In this document: in pieces, positions 55,782 through 64,000 of the stretch | Position numbering within the stretch: the first letter of the stretch is position 1 | How the letters are laid out: each line of letters begins with the position of its first letter | NCBI RefSeq assembly: GCF_010365305.1 | Contig: NZ_CP048279.1 | Span: 2,418,001-2,482,000 of the forward strand | Length of the DNA stretch: 64,000 nt | Reading direction: 5' to 3' | Source: Staphylococcus sp. MI 10-1553 | GTDB taxonomy: Bacteria; Bacillota; Bacilli; Staphylococcales; Staphylococcaceae | Program-made: the position numbers and the translations under genes | Notes under the pieces: model-generated | The model's input: only the letters and a program-made list of their open reading frames with translations | Database searches by the model: none | Told to the model about the DNA's origin: nothing

Positions 55782-56776
55782 AAAATGAGCGCTATACTAA
55801 AGACAACATACATCTATGCATCGGCCTCGTGAGTCTCGTCATCGTAGGCTTTTTAAGCATGATGTTCGGATCAGACGTCATTCGTTTTACAGATTTGATC
55901 GCATATTTTATAAATCCGAGTGCAAGTGCTTATCAATTTACGTTAGAAGTTTTACGTCTTCCCCGCATTACACTTGCCATTCTTGCAGGGACAGCGCTCG
56001 GTCTTAGTGGACTCCTATTACAAAATGTCCTGAAAAACCCTATTGCTTCCCCTGATATTATTGGAGTCACAGGAGGCGCGAGTTTAAGTGCTGTGCTATT
56101 TATCACATGGTTTAGTTATTTAAGCATTCACCTTCTCCCACTATTCGCCATTACGGGAGGAACGATCGCAATGTTCATCTTAATGTCATTTCAAAAGAAC
56201 CATCAAATTCGTCCCTCGACCCTTATCATTATTGGCATCGCATTACAAACAGTGCTCATGGGTATCACACAAGGTCTATTACTTACAACCAAACAACTCT
56301 CTGCCTCTAAAGCGTATACGTGGCTCGTTGGGAGTTTATACGGCGCTTCTTTTCAAGACAGTCTCATCTTATGTGGTGCACTCCTCTTGATGACACCTCT
56401 ATTATGGGTCATCATACCACGCATGAAAATTGCTGCTTTACATGAATCTGTCGCAACAGGACTCGGCCTACATATTCAACAAACACGGCTGTTACAAATT
56501 ATCGTTGCGACATTACTCGTATCCGTCGCTATTAGTTTTGTAGGGAATATTGGCTTTATCGGGTTGATTGCACCCCATATCGCTAAAACACTGATTCGAA
56601 CAAGTACAGTCAAACAATTCATCATGACGGCTTGTATCGGTGCTATTTCGTTAATGGTGGCTGATTTAATCGGTCGCACACTCTTTTTACCGAAAGAAGT
56701 CCCAGCCGGTGTATTCATCGCAGCATTTGGCGCCCCCTTCTTTATCTATTTATTACTCACCGTCAAAAAACTATAG
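55778..56776 (+). CDS. sirC: SirC, staphyloferrin B permease
   Basis: Second FecCD-type permease, 332 residues as in S. aureus. Motifs LEVLRLPRITLAILAGTALGLSGLLLQ (near 48), NPIASPDIIGVTGGASL and GNIGFIGLIAPHIAKTLIR are clear. The ATG at 55778 overlaps the sirB stop as ATGA, giving coupled translation; the open frame extends upstream to 55646 inside sirB, which is not used. A strong terminator follows at 56796. Confidence 0.95.
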   Translation: MKNERYTKDNIHLCIGLVSLVIVGFLSMMFGSDVIRFTDLIAYFINPSASAYQFTLEVLRLPRITLAILAGTALGLSGLLLQNVLKNPIASPDIIGVTGGASLSAVLFITWFSYLSIHLLPLFAITGGTIAMFILMSFQKNHQIRPSTLIIIGIALQTVLMGITQGLLLTTKQLSASKAYTWLVGSLYGASFQDSLILCGALLLMTPLLWVIIPRMKIAALHESVATGLGLHIQQTRLLQIIVATLLVSVAISFVGNIGFIGLIAPHIAKTLIRTSTVKQFIMTACIGAISLMVADLIGRTLFLPKEVPAGVFIAAFGAPFFIYLLLTVKKL

Positions 56777-56795
56777 ACGTCGCGGTATAACAAAA

Positions 56796-56840
56796 ACGGT
56801 TGTAGATGAGAAATCCCCTTCTCTCCTACAACCGCTTTTT
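56796..56840 (+). terminator. Terminator of sirABC
   Basis: CGGTTGTAG and CTACAACCG (56797-56805 and 56826-56834) are perfect inverted repeats about 20 bases apart, followed by CTTTTT. Confidence 0.9.
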
Positions 56841-56993
56841 ATGTGATTTGTTCTTTTTTCGACTTCGATACTGTTTGATGTAGCCATATAGAAGCACAAT
56901 GATGATGATAAAAAATTCTATATTCACATAAGTCGACAACATTTCATGATGAATCAGTCTATTTTCTAAAAGCTTAAACAATAGGACAATCAT
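56826..56993 (-). CDS. Possible small membrane protein, 55 residues
   Basis: Frame with one strong hydrophobic segment (EFFIIIIVLLYGYI, about 26-39) and a very basic tail (KQYRSRKKNKSHKKRL). Its stop codon lies inside the sirC terminator arm. No good ribosome binding site is seen before the ATG at 56993; a GTG at 57005 is an alternative. Upstream, in another frame, MKAYTIKSFYRAF continues to the same point, so a frameshifted remnant is also possible. Function unknown. Confidence 0.35.
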   Translation of the reverse strand: MIVLLFKLLENRLIHHEMLSTYVNIEFFIIIIVLLYGYIKQYRSRKKNKSHKKRL

Positions 56994-57158
56994 TAAAAGC
57001 ACGATAAAAACTTTTTATTGTATATGCTTTCATTTCTTTTAACTCACTTCCTACCTTCTCTCCCACAAAAGAAAATGGCGTGTGATTGAGTTGAAAATGC
57101 AAATCATATCTAGCTTTTCTCATTTCCGCACTTTCAAGAATAGACATCACCACACCCA

Positions 57159-57223
57159 GATTGCAAGAACCGGGCAAGACTCCTGAGGCAAGGCTCTGGG
57201 AAGCGCAGACCGGTTCAGCAATC
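57159..57223 (+). repeat. Dispersed hairpin repeat, copy 2
   Basis: Runs from GATTGCAAGAACCGGGCAAG through GACTCCTGAGGCAAGG to CCGGTTCAGCAATC, with inverted ends (GATTGC...AACCGG with CCGGTT...GCAATC). It lies between sirC and mntR and is the best-preserved copy. Confidence 0.75.
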
Positions 57224-57277
57224 TACAGCAGCGTCCCACTCTAATTCACGTACAATGAAATGCTTAACAACACCAAA

Positions 57278-57928
57278 TCACTCTGCAATTTCTCCAAAAA
57301 TCACTTCTGCATTCTGATAACTCAACACAATCTTCTCGCCCTCATTTTCTAGCTCCAACAAGCGATTAATATCATCTTTCTCAATCACTTTAACTGTATC
57401 ACCAATCGATAGTGCCTTACTCGATAAGAACACCAACAATTCCGAACGATCTCTAACACGACGAATCGTCACGACATCGCCTTCTTCAAAAGAGAGGAGC
57501 GGTATCTTGTATATTTCTTCAAAATGATTATCACGCGGTATCACACCGCCATGAGGACACGTTTTGGGATATTTTAGAAGCTCATCTAATCGTTCGACAA
57601 AGAGTTTCGACACTCGATGTTCTAATACTTCCGCTTCTACGTGTACTTCTTCCCAAGTATAGTTCAATACTTCAATGAGAAACAGTTCAATGAGGCGATG
57701 GCGTTTAATCACATCTAACGTATATGACAAGCCAAGCTCGGACAATTTGACACCTTTATATGGCTTCGTCATCACATAGCCTTCCTTTTCCAATCGACCG
57801 ACCATTTCACTGACGGATGGTGGCTTGATGTTTAAAAAGCGAGACAATGTTTTGTTCGAAACATACGTATCTATACCATCATGACTTAAAATCGCTTTAA
57901 GATAGTCTTCTTTTTCCTCAGTTAACAT
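57278..57928 (-). CDS. mntR: MntR, manganese-responsive regulator (DtxR family)
   Basis: A 216-residue DtxR-family repressor of mntABC in high manganese. Domains: winged helix (about 1-62, with recognition segment IKPPSVSEMVGRLEKEG), dimer/metal domain (about 63-140, RHRLIELFLIEVL...EAEVLEHRVS, the E-x-x-E-H metal ligands) and a C-terminal FeoA/SH3-like domain (about 145-216). Residue 11 is Lys where B. subtilis MntR has a metal-binding Glu, as in S. aureus. ATG at 57928 follows GAGAGGTG; the frame extends to 57946. Divergent from mntA, with the operator between. Confidence 0.93.
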   Translation of the reverse strand: MLTEEKEDYLKAILSHDGIDTYVSNKTLSRFLNIKPPSVSEMVGRLEKEGYVMTKPYKGVKLSELGLSYTLDVIKRHRLIELFLIEVLNYTWEEVHVEAEVLEHRVSKLFVERLDELLKYPKTCPHGGVIPRDNHFEEIYKIPLLSFEEGDVVTIRRVRDRSELLVFLSSKALSIGDTVKVIEKDDINRLLELENEGEKIVLSYQNAEVIFGEIAE

Positions 57929-57980
57929 ATGTTCACCTCTCTCCAATATTCACTTCATTGTACCACGAAACGAATTCATA

Positions 57981-58004
57981 TTGACAATTTTCAATTTATC
58001 ATAT
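57981..58004 (+). promoter_or_regulatory. mntA promoter
   Basis: A perfect -35 TTGACA (57981-57986) and TATAAA/ATAAAT about 15-17 bases later, directly followed by the MntR operator. Confidence 0.6.
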
Positions 58005-58010
58005 AAATTT

Positions 58011-58026
58011 ATTAGGGTATCCTAAT
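58011..58026. promoter_or_regulatory. MntR operator
   Basis: ATTAGG-GTAT-CCTAAT, a perfect palindrome with six-base arms of the TTAGG...CCTAA type bound by DtxR/MntR proteins. It sits just after the mntA promoter and 24 bases before the mntA start. Confidence 0.85.
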
Positions 58027-58049
58027 ATTTAGTGAAGGTGGTGTTAATT

Positions 58050-58826
58050 ATGCTGTCTATAGAAAACTTAAACTTGCACCTTGGTCAAAAGCACATCCTT
58101 AAAAACATATCTTTAAATTTACCTTTTAATGGCGAAATGATAGGCATTATGGGACCGAATGGGAGCGGAAAATCATCCCTCATCAAATCAATCATTGGGG
58201 AATTGCCTGCGAAAGGGAAAGTCACACTGAATCAACAGCCAGCGCAACAACAATTGACGAATATTACATATATTCCACAAAAATCTGTACTGGATCTGGA
58301 CTTTCCAATTAATGTACAAGATTTAGTTTTAACAGGTTGCTATCAAGAAATTGGTTGGTTTCGACGTGTTCCTAAAGCAATTCGAGAAAAAAGGGATGCA
58401 CTTTTAAAAGAACTCGAACTTTATGAATTACGCAAACGACAACTTCATGCATTGAGTGGCGGACAATTACAACGTGTCTTTATTGCACGCGCACTGATGT
58501 CTGATAGTCTCGTCTACCTTCTAGATGAGCCGTTTGTCGGTATCGATTTCAAAAGTGAGCGGATTATTTTTGAGAAGTTGCAACACTTAAAACAACAAGG
58601 GAAACTGATTTTAATTGTACACCATGACCTTTCAACAGCAGGACAATATTTTGATCGCATTCTTCTTCTGAATCAATCTATCGCATTTTTGGGAGACAGC
58701 GTTGAAGCATTACAGCCTGAAAATATCGAATCTGTATTTTTAAGTCGTTACCATCAAGCCAAAGAAGATACACCTATGCACAGAAAGGAGTCGGCACAAC
58801 ATGTCGTTCGTTCAACACCTCTTTGA
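58050..58826 (+). CDS. mntA: MntA, manganese ABC transporter ATPase
   Basis: ABC ATPase of 258 residues. Walker A GPNGSGKSS (about 36-44), signature LSGGQLQRVF and Walker B LVYLLDEPFVGID are intact. ATG at 58050 is chosen, giving MLSIENLNLHLGQKHILKN like S. aureus MntA; the frame runs back to 58032. It overlaps mntB by 26 bases. Imports Mn(II) with MntB and MntC. Confidence 0.93.
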   Translation: MLSIENLNLHLGQKHILKNISLNLPFNGEMIGIMGPNGSGKSSLIKSIIGELPAKGKVTLNQQPAQQQLTNITYIPQKSVLDLDFPINVQDLVLTGCYQEIGWFRRVPKAIREKRDALLKELELYELRKRQLHALSGGQLQRVFIARALMSDSLVYLLDEPFVGIDFKSERIIFEKLQHLKQQGKLILIVHHDLSTAGQYFDRILLLNQSIAFLGDSVEALQPENIESVFLSRYHQAKEDTPMHRKESAQHVVRSTPL

Positions 58827-59640
58827 GTATCAGTTTTTATCACGTGCGATGTTAACAGCCATCTTAGTCGGCATCGTTTGCGGTGTCGTCGGTTGTCTCA
58901 TTATTTTAAGAGGATTATCGCTGATGGGAGATGCGATGAGTCACGCGGTCCTACCTGGTGTGGCACTCTCATTTTTAATGAATATTCCGATGTTTATCGG
59001 CGCAATGATTACGGGGATGTTAAGCAGCATTATGATTGGATATATTTCTGATGCTTCAAAAACGAAAAAAGATGCTGCTATTGGGATTACTTTCACTACT
59101 TTTTTAGCACTAGGGATTGTACTCATTAGTGTGATTCATTCAGCCACTGATTTATATCACATTCTTTTTGGTAACATTCTCGCGATTACCCAATCTGCGT
59201 TTCATACTACATTCGCTGTCAGCACGGTCGTTCTCGCATTGATTTTAATACTATACAGACCGCTCAAAATGTCGACGTTTGATCCGATTTTTAGTCGTAT
59301 GAGTGGCTTAAACACGACATTGATTCATTATTTTGTCATGTTATTACTCGCACTTGTCATTGTCGCAAGTGTGCAAACAGTCGGTGTCATTTTAGTGGTG
59401 GCTTTACTCATCACACCCGCTTCAACAGCGTTTTTATTTACTAAAAAATTGTCCACGATGATGATTGTCTCTAGTATATTTAGCGTCATCAGTTCAACGT
59501 TGGGTATTTATATGAGTTTTAAAATGAATTTACCAAGTGGTGCCGTCATCGTGCTCATTTCAGCTGTGTTATATGGCCTTACTTTCGGCATCATTAAACT
59601 AAAAAATTTATTACAAAAAGGAGCATTTCAAACATCATGA
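58801..59640 (+). CDS. mntB: MntB, manganese ABC transporter permease
   Basis: ABC-3 (ZnuB-like) permease of 279 residues with about eight membrane segments. The motif RGLSLMGDAMSHAVLPGVAL (near 38-57) is the family signature, and QTVGVILVVALLITPASTAFLF holds the coupling region. GAAAGGAGTCGGC precedes the ATG. Overlaps mntA and mntC. Confidence 0.94.
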   Translation: MSFVQHLFEYQFLSRAMLTAILVGIVCGVVGCLIILRGLSLMGDAMSHAVLPGVALSFLMNIPMFIGAMITGMLSSIMIGYISDASKTKKDAAIGITFTTFLALGIVLISVIHSATDLYHILFGNILAITQSAFHTTFAVSTVVLALILILYRPLKMSTFDPIFSRMSGLNTTLIHYFVMLLLALVIVASVQTVGVILVVALLITPASTAFLFTKKLSTMMIVSSIFSVISSTLGIYMSFKMNLPSGAVIVLISAVLYGLTFGIIKLKNLLQKGAFQTS

Positions 59641-60557
59641 TGAAACGAATTTTCGCCTTAGTGATTCTCTCTGTGTTACTCGCTGCCTGTGGTATCAACA
59701 AAGGAAACGAATCCGAGCATAAATTAAAAATCGTCACTACGAACTCTATTCTTTACGACATGACTAAAAATATTACAGGAGATGACGCAGAAATTCATTC
59801 CATCGTCCCTGTTGGTCAAGACCCTCACGAATACGAAATTAAACCGAAAGACGTTCAAGCGTTAACTGACGCTGATGTCATTATTTACAATGGTTTCAAC
59901 CTTGAAAGTGGTAACGGTTGGTTTGAGAAAGCATTGAAACAAGCAAACAAATCGATTAAAGATGATACAGTCATTCAAGCTTCTAAAAATGTAAAACCGA
60001 TTTACTTAAAGCAAGGTGAAAAATCAGAACATAATATCGACCCACATGCTTGGCTCAGCTTAGGAAATGGAATTGAGTATGTTAAAACGATTAAAGCAGC
60101 TCTTGAAAATGTAGATAAAGCACATGCTAAAGACTACGACAAACAAGGTTCTGAATACTTAACAAAACTTGAAAAATTAAATAAAGAAAGTAAAGATAAG
60201 TTCAATGATATTCCGAAAGAAAAACGTGTCATGATTACAAGTGAAGGTGCGTTTAAGTATTTCGCTCAACAATTTGATGTGAAACCAGGTTACATTTGGG
60301 AGATTAATACAGAAAACCAAGGTACACCTGAACAAATGAAGCAAGCTGTTGATTTTGTTAAGAAGAATCATATTAAAAACTTATTACTTGAAACAAGTGT
60401 GAGCGATAAGAGTATGAAGAGTCTTGGTGAAGAAACAGGTGCTAAGATTTACGGTACTGTTTATACGGATTCGATTGGTAAAGAAGGTAGCGATGGAGAT
60501 TCGTATTATAAAATGATGGAATCGAATATTAAGACGATTCATGAAAGCATGCAGTAA
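59637..60557 (+). CDS. mntC: MntC, manganese-binding lipoprotein
   Basis: Cluster-A substrate-binding lipoprotein of 306 residues. Signal peptide with lipobox LAAC (Cys near residue 18), then the metal site: His in PVGQDPHEYE, His in NIDPHAWLS, Glu in TSEGAFKYF and Asp in TVYTDSIG, the H-H-E-D set of manganese-binding proteins. It delivers Mn(II) to MntB. In S. aureus the 3' region of the mntABC message yields the small RNA RsaC. Confidence 0.95.
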   Translation: MMKRIFALVILSVLLAACGINKGNESEHKLKIVTTNSILYDMTKNITGDDAEIHSIVPVGQDPHEYEIKPKDVQALTDADVIIYNGFNLESGNGWFEKALKQANKSIKDDTVIQASKNVKPIYLKQGEKSEHNIDPHAWLSLGNGIEYVKTIKAALENVDKAHAKDYDKQGSEYLTKLEKLNKESKDKFNDIPKEKRVMITSEGAFKYFAQQFDVKPGYIWEINTENQGTPEQMKQAVDFVKKNHIKNLLLETSVSDKSMKSLGEETGAKIYGTVYTDSIGKEGSDGDSYYKMMESNIKTIHESMQ

Positions 60558-60651
60558 TTTTTAGAATTCTAAAGATTGCTTCTAGTCACTTTTAATTGCT
60601 GAATCAGCCCCTCGTTATTACGTCTTTGTCATCGTTGATTACTATCTTGGA

Positions 60652-60738
60652 CTCGCGTTCCTAGGGGACTTGCCTCAACTCAATTCGGCTTGATTAAAAT
60701 GCACACTGGATGGAGGCCGAATTGGATTTTCGGCTGCG
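60652..60738. repeat. Dispersed repeat R2, copy B
   Basis: Begins CTCGCGTTCCTAGGGGACTT, includes the inverted pair CAATTCGGCTT / GGCCGAATTG and is followed by CCCTCAGGAGTCTCG at 60747-60761. First 40 bases match copy A at 41975 with one difference. Confidence 0.75.
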
Positions 60739-60854
60739 TCTGATCCCTCAGGAGTCTCGTCCAGATTTGTAATCCATACGATGACAACTACACTGAAAGC
60801 AAGGGCTGATTCCAGCAATTTTAAATGAGACCTCCATCTCAACCAAAATAGAAT

Positions 60855-60919
60855 GATAAAATCCCTTTCTCTATGAAATAAAAGTTTCGACTTCTTATTC
60901 ATAGAGAGAGGGTTTTATC
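60855..60919. terminator. Strong inverted repeat, likely mntABC terminator
   Basis: 60855-60877 (GATAAAATCCCTTTCTCTAT and on) and 60898-60919 are nearly perfect inverted copies of about 22 bases with a 20-base loop; TTTT follows on the plus strand and the structure may work both ways. Confidence 0.75.
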
Positions 60920-61003
60920 TTTTGATACGTACACGATAATATTAAAATTGCAAACTTAAGATAACAATATATTTCATTCCAAAAATTCGCCCTTGTTGCT
61001 CTT

Positions 61004-61064
61004 GCAAATTGCCAATCAGGCTAAGACTTCTGAGGCAATAGCTGAAGCGGAAAATCCAATTTGC
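61004..61064 (+). repeat. Dispersed hairpin repeat, copy 3
   Basis: Ends GCAAATTG and CAATTTGC are inverted; the core CTAAGACTTCTGAGGCAA matches copies 1 and 2. Between the mnt and mnh2 operons. Confidence 0.6.
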
Positions 61065-61145
61065 CTTCTTCTTTATTTATCAATCTTAGGCAAATTGAAT
61101 TGAAGCTTCAGCGCCTCGGAAAGCGAAGCCATGATGGCAACAATA

Positions 61146-61177
61146 AAAATACATATTCACAGAGAGGGGTATTTTTG
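61146..61177 (-). terminator. Terminator of the mnh2 operon
   Basis: AAAAATAC and GTATTTTT flank a 16-base loop 12 to 40 bases after the mnhG2 stop; on the minus strand the outer arm ends in a T run. Confidence 0.7.
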
Positions 61178-61187
61178 TATATTTCAA

Positions 61188-61634
61188 CTAAGCATCGTCT
61201 TTATCTAACCGTGAATAGATACGTTTACGGCGTTTGGCACGTTTTTCGATACGGATTTGACGTTTGGCTTCTTCGTCCAAATGTTCTTTATTCAAATCTG
61301 TATTTTGTTGAGCGGCATTTTTTTGATACATGTAAGCACCTGTACGATATGCGGCTCTTGAGATGAGATGACCGCCCACTGGTGCAGTAATGTTAATAAA
61401 TACTAATGCTAACAATGTCCGTACACTGTAATAACCTTGTGCAATGATAAAGTAAATGAATACGCCGACGAGTGTTAACAGTACTGATGCAGTCGAAGCT
61501 TTGGTCGCGGCATGAATCCGTAAAAACACGTCTCTAAATCGGACTAAACCAATGGCACTTACTAATGCGATAAGACTTCCCGCGAATACAAGAAAGGCTG
61601 CTAAAAGTTCAATGATATCATTTGTCATCGCCAT
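61188..61634 (-). CDS. mnhG2: MnhG2, cation/proton antiporter subunit G
   Basis: Subunit of the Mnh2 (Mrp-type) antiporter, about 148 residues with three membrane segments ([57 protein letters not shown]) and a long basic cytosolic tail. The motif [18 protein letters not shown] is typical of MnhG. ATG at 61634 is preferred to 61643 because GGAGG then has normal spacing; it overlaps mnhF2. Mnh2 exchanges Na+/K+ for protons and matters at high pH and in hosts. Confidence 0.92.
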   Translation of the reverse strand: MAMTNDIIELLAAFLVFAGSLIALVSAIGLVRFRDVFLRIHAATKASTASVLLTLVGVFIYFIIAQGYYSVRTLLALVFINITAPVGGHLISRAAYRTGAYMYQKNAAQQNTDLNKEHLDEEAKRQIRIEKRAKRRKRIYSRLDKDDA

Positions 61635-61911
61635 GAAAGACATTACCTCCTTCGATAAAACGGGAAATTGTGACCGAGCTTAAAAATGAAATGATCGCAA
61701 TGAGCAATACTGAATCTAAAAATGAAAATGTTTCAAATAATAGACTGAGCACCCCTACTGTCGACATTAAAATCGCACTAATGGCATCAAAAGCGACAAC
61801 ACGATCTGCAGTGGTTGGTCCTTTGACAAGACGAAATAATACGACGACTAACGAAATTGCAAAAATCACTAATGCGCTTGATAAAAAGAATTGCGTTAAT
61901 TGCTCAATCAT
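61618..61911 (-). CDS. mnhF2: MnhF2, cation/proton antiporter subunit F
   Basis: A 97-residue protein with three membrane segments. The motif [19 protein letters not shown] (near 26-44) marks MnhF/MrpF. GGAGGTGAC precedes the ATG. It overlaps mnhE2 and mnhG2, so the operon is translated as coupled genes. Confidence 0.93.
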   Translation of the reverse strand: MIEQLTQFFLSSALVIFAISLVVVLFRLVKGPTTADRVVAFDAISAILMSTVGVLSLLFETFSFLDSVLLIAIISFLSSVTISRFIEGGNVFHGDDK

Positions 61912-62390
61912 TTCGTCACCTCCACGATTAATTCCTCATATTGTTTAATACTTTTAAGTAAGCTCTTTTTCTCTTTTTCAGTCGTATCAATCGCATGAAT
62001 TAAGAAAATGCTCGGTTCACGATTCACACGAATAACTGTTGATCCCGGCGTAATAATGATGAGAATCGTTAAAAACGTAATTTCCCAATCTTTATCTAAT
62101 TGTGTTTCATATGTGACTAATCCTGGATCCATTTGATTCGTTTTGAAAAGGACGTAATTCGTAATTGAAATCGTTGCCGTCAATAATTGATATAAATAAA
62201 CGGCTAGAAACTTAATAGACACCCATATTTTTTTCGGATAAAATTCTTGATCGAAAAATTTATGCACAACATAGATGACTACGATACCGATAATGTAACC
62301 AGTCACAAACGTCGTGAGTCGAAATGCATCTTCATCTTGGAATAGCACCCACAAAAATGCAATCATTACATTTAAACCAATTTGTCTCAT
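61908..62390 (-). CDS. mnhE2: MnhE2, cation/proton antiporter subunit E
   Basis: A 160-residue subunit with two or three membrane segments near the N-terminus (about 5-40 and 60-80) and a cytosolic domain with [29 protein letters not shown], characteristic of MnhE/MrpE. It starts directly after the mnhD2 stop and overlaps mnhF2 by four bases. Confidence 0.93.
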   Translation of the reverse strand: MRQIGLNVMIAFLWVLFQDEDAFRLTTFVTGYIIGIVVIYVVHKFFDQEFYPKKIWVSIKFLAVYLYQLLTATISITNYVLFKTNQMDPGLVTYETQLDKDWEITFLTILIIITPGSTVIRVNREPSIFLIHAIDTTEKEKKSLLKSIKQYEELIVEVTK

Positions 62391-63890
62391 CTAACTGCCA
62401 CCTCGCAGTTCTGGATTCACCATTTTTTCATATTGATGAATGTCCATTGATAAATCTGTCGCTTGTTCAGTCACTTTATAAATCATTGGCGCAAAAAGAC
62501 CCATTGCTAAAGTGACACCTGTCATAAACATGACGATGGCCTTACGATTCGCTCTAATCGGTTTATAATCCATTTCTGCACCTTTGACATCATTGCCAGC
62601 ATACATATAAAAGAAGACGCGGAATAAACTAAACATCCCGATTAAACTCGTTAAAATCATCAATGTTAAGCCGATATAATGTTGATGTTGAATCGCACCC
62701 ATGAAAATCAATAATTTCCCGGGAAAACCACTTAGCGGCGGCACACCTCCAATAGCTAATGTAACCACAATAAACGCTACACCGAGCCATGGTTCTTTTT
62801 TGGCGAGCCCTTTTAAATGACGATATTGACGATAACCTGTCGTATAAACGATGATACCAATAATGAAAAACAATAACGCTTTAACAATCATGTCATTGAC
62901 TAAATAAAATATCGCTCCATTAACGCCATAAAATGTATGCGTTCCGAGACCAAATATGACGAAACCAATCGATAAGACGACCTGATACGCAGCAATTTTT
63001 TTAATGTCTTTATACGCAACTGTACCAATCGCCCCGATGAGCATCGTCAGACAAGCCATAACAATGAGTAACGGTTCGACAATGTCACCGCTCTGATTAA
63101 AAATAAGGGTAAAGAATCGAATTAGTGCATAGGCGCCTACTTTTGTCATTAATGAAGCAAACAACGCGGCAAGTTCTGGATTCAATACCGCATACGCTTT
63201 AGGCAACCACATAAATAGCACTAACGCGGCTTTCGAACCAAATGCGACAATGAATGACATCGCGACTAAATGAATTGCGGTTGGATCATGTAACTCTTGA
63301 ATTCTTATCGCAATATGTGTGAAGTTCAACGTCCCGATTTGGCGATACAACAAGCCAATCCCAACTAGGAAAAACCAAGATCCTATCACATTTAAGACGA
63401 CATAAATGATACTCGCACGAAGTTGTTCTACAGATTGACCCAGTGTGACGAGTACAAATGACGCCAATAACATAATTTCAAACATGACATATAAATTGAA
63501 TAAGTCAGCCGTTAAAAATGAACCGACGACACCTGTAGTTAAAAATAAAATAAAGGGTAGTAAATAGTAGCGACTGGCACGTTTTTCCCCACGTCCAAAG
63601 CCGAATGCAACAATCATGAAAACGACTAAAAAGGTTGTCGTCACTAATATAAGACTTAAAGGATCTCCCACGTATTGAATGCCAAACGGGGCTGGCCAAT
63701 CACCAAAGTCTAATGTCATCGGGCCGTGTTTCATGACATCGATTAACATCATTAAAGAGACGATAAACGAAATCAATAGCGCACCTAATGCAATACGTCG
63801 AGATAAACGCACTTGTCGATGCAAAATCACTAGAAATAAAGCGCATATGAGAGGCACAAGAATTGGAACGGCTAATAAATTGTCATTCAT
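62391..63890 (-). CDS. mnhD2: MnhD2, cation/proton antiporter subunit D
   Basis: A 499-residue protein with about 14 membrane segments, homologous to complex I NuoN/NuoM. The conserved membrane-embedded residues are in [17 protein letters not shown] (Glu near 135) and [37 protein letters not shown] (Lys near 220). ATG at 63890 follows GGAGGTG by six bases; the frame's GTG at 63899 is within that site. It overlaps the mnhC2 stop. Confidence 0.94.
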   Translation of the reverse strand: MNDNLLAVPILVPLICALFLVILHRQVRLSRRIALGALLISFIVSLMMLIDVMKHGPMTLDFGDWPAPFGIQYVGDPLSLILVTTTFLVVFMIVAFGFGRGEKRASRYYLLPFILFLTTGVVGSFLTADLFNLYVMFEIMLLASFVLVTLGQSVEQLRASIIYVVLNVIGSWFFLVGIGLLYRQIGTLNFTHIAIRIQELHDPTAIHLVAMSFIVAFGSKAALVLFMWLPKAYAVLNPELAALFASLMTKVGAYALIRFFTLIFNQSGDIVEPLLIVMACLTMLIGAIGTVAYKDIKKIAAYQVVLSIGFVIFGLGTHTFYGVNGAIFYLVNDMIVKALLFFIIGIIVYTTGYRQYRHLKGLAKKEPWLGVAFIVVTLAIGGVPPLSGFPGKLLIFMGAIQHQHYIGLTLMILTSLIGMFSLFRVFFYMYAGNDVKGAEMDYKPIRANRKAIVMFMTGVTLAMGLFAPMIYKVTEQATDLSMDIHQYEKMVNPELRGGS

Positions 63891-64000
63891 CTTCTTCACC
63901 TCCAGTCAAAACATCAATTTCATCTTCTTTCGTCACTTTAAACGTACGATATACTAACACGAGTAAAAAGGCCGTAATCGCAAAACCAATGACAATCGCT
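63883..64000 (-). CDS. mnhC2: MnhC2, cation/proton antiporter subunit C (partial)
   Basis: Only the last 38 residues are in the window: one hydrophobic segment ([19 protein letters not shown]) and the acidic tail KVTKEDEID...GEEDE. Position directly before mnhD2 and the NuoK-like end identify it as the C subunit. The gene continues beyond the right edge, upstream part missing. Confidence 0.82.
   Translation of the reverse strand, partial: AIVIGFAITAFLLVLVYRTFKVTKEDEIDVLTGGEEDE

Larger units (their letters stand above)
60558..61187. other. Intergenic region with repeats and terminators
   Basis: About 630 bases between the convergent mntABC and mnh2 operons. It contains repeat R2 copy B (60652-60738) with its GAGTCTCG core near 60754, a 22-base inverted repeat terminator (60855-60919), hairpin repeat copy 3 (61004-61064) and the mnhG2 terminator (61146-61177). 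The frames at 60675-60902 and 61061-61366 are not supported as genes. The part up to 60919 may be a long 3' untranslated region of mntC. Confidence 0.65.

Noticed and set aside
56974..57177. 67-codon frame between sirC and mntR
   Set aside because: Its start lies inside the hairpin repeat and no ribosome binding site precedes it; kept only as a possible remnant in the findings.
60675..60902. 75-codon minus-strand frame after mntC
   Set aside because: Reads through repeat R2 and its core; composition follows the repeat, not a protein.
61061..61366. 101-codon plus-strand frame antisense to mnhG2
   Set aside because: Shadow of mnhG2 and of hairpin repeat copy 3; no start signals.

Overview
The window is a chromosomal segment of a Staphylococcus that is not S. 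aureus. Gene content and order closely follow the S. aureus mnh2-mnt-tar-pbp4-abcA-nupC-fhu-gra-pit region, but with blocks that S. aureus does not carry here: a thiazole-synthesis operon (thiSGF), feoAB, a complete staphyloferrin B locus and a small AT-rich peptide/peptidase/transporter cassette. A coagulase-positive animal species of the S. intermedius/pseudintermedius type or a close relative would fit; this is inference from remembered gene order, not a search.

Layout. 1-2850: TPP-riboswitch operon tenI-thiS-thiG-thiF. 2859-6559: a Bax-inhibitor-like membrane protein, a secreted LysM-CHAP cell-wall hydrolase with a WalR-type box, and a Pit phosphate transporter with its DUF47 partner. 7235-12604: graXRS-vraFG, the antimicrobial-peptide sensing and resistance system. 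12750-18326: acetyltransferase, membrane-anchored esterase, YkvI-like transporter, DHA2-type MFS pump and a helical hypothetical protein. 18493-21492: fhuCBG with a perfect Fur box. 21701-24231: yitT, a candidate RsaD-like small RNA and nupC. 24473-26912: Fur-controlled feoA-feoB plus a tiny Cys-rich membrane protein. 27231-30525: divergent abcA and pbp4. 30728-35285: AT-rich cassette (25-residue basic peptide, TPR protein, MFS exporter, S9 peptidase), the strongest candidate for an undescribed system. 35664-40231: wall teichoic acid genes tarD, tarB, tarG, tarH, tarA, without tarX. 40466-41840: hexapeptide acetyltransferase and M50-like protease. 42367-56776: sbnI-sbnA divergent from sirABC, two Fur boxes between them. 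57278-60557: mntR divergent from mntABC with an MntR operator. 61188-64000: end of the mnh2 antiporter operon (mnhC2 partial to mnhG2).

The genes group into iron supply (sbn/sir, fhu, feo), manganese supply (mnt), cell-envelope building and defence (tar, pbp4, abcA, gra/vra, LysM-CHAP), ion and nutrient transport (mnh2, pit, nupC) and cofactor synthesis (thi). Intergenic gaps hold several dispersed hairpin repeats sharing a GACTCCTGAGG-like core. No rRNA, tRNA, insertion sequence, phage or CRISPR array was seen.
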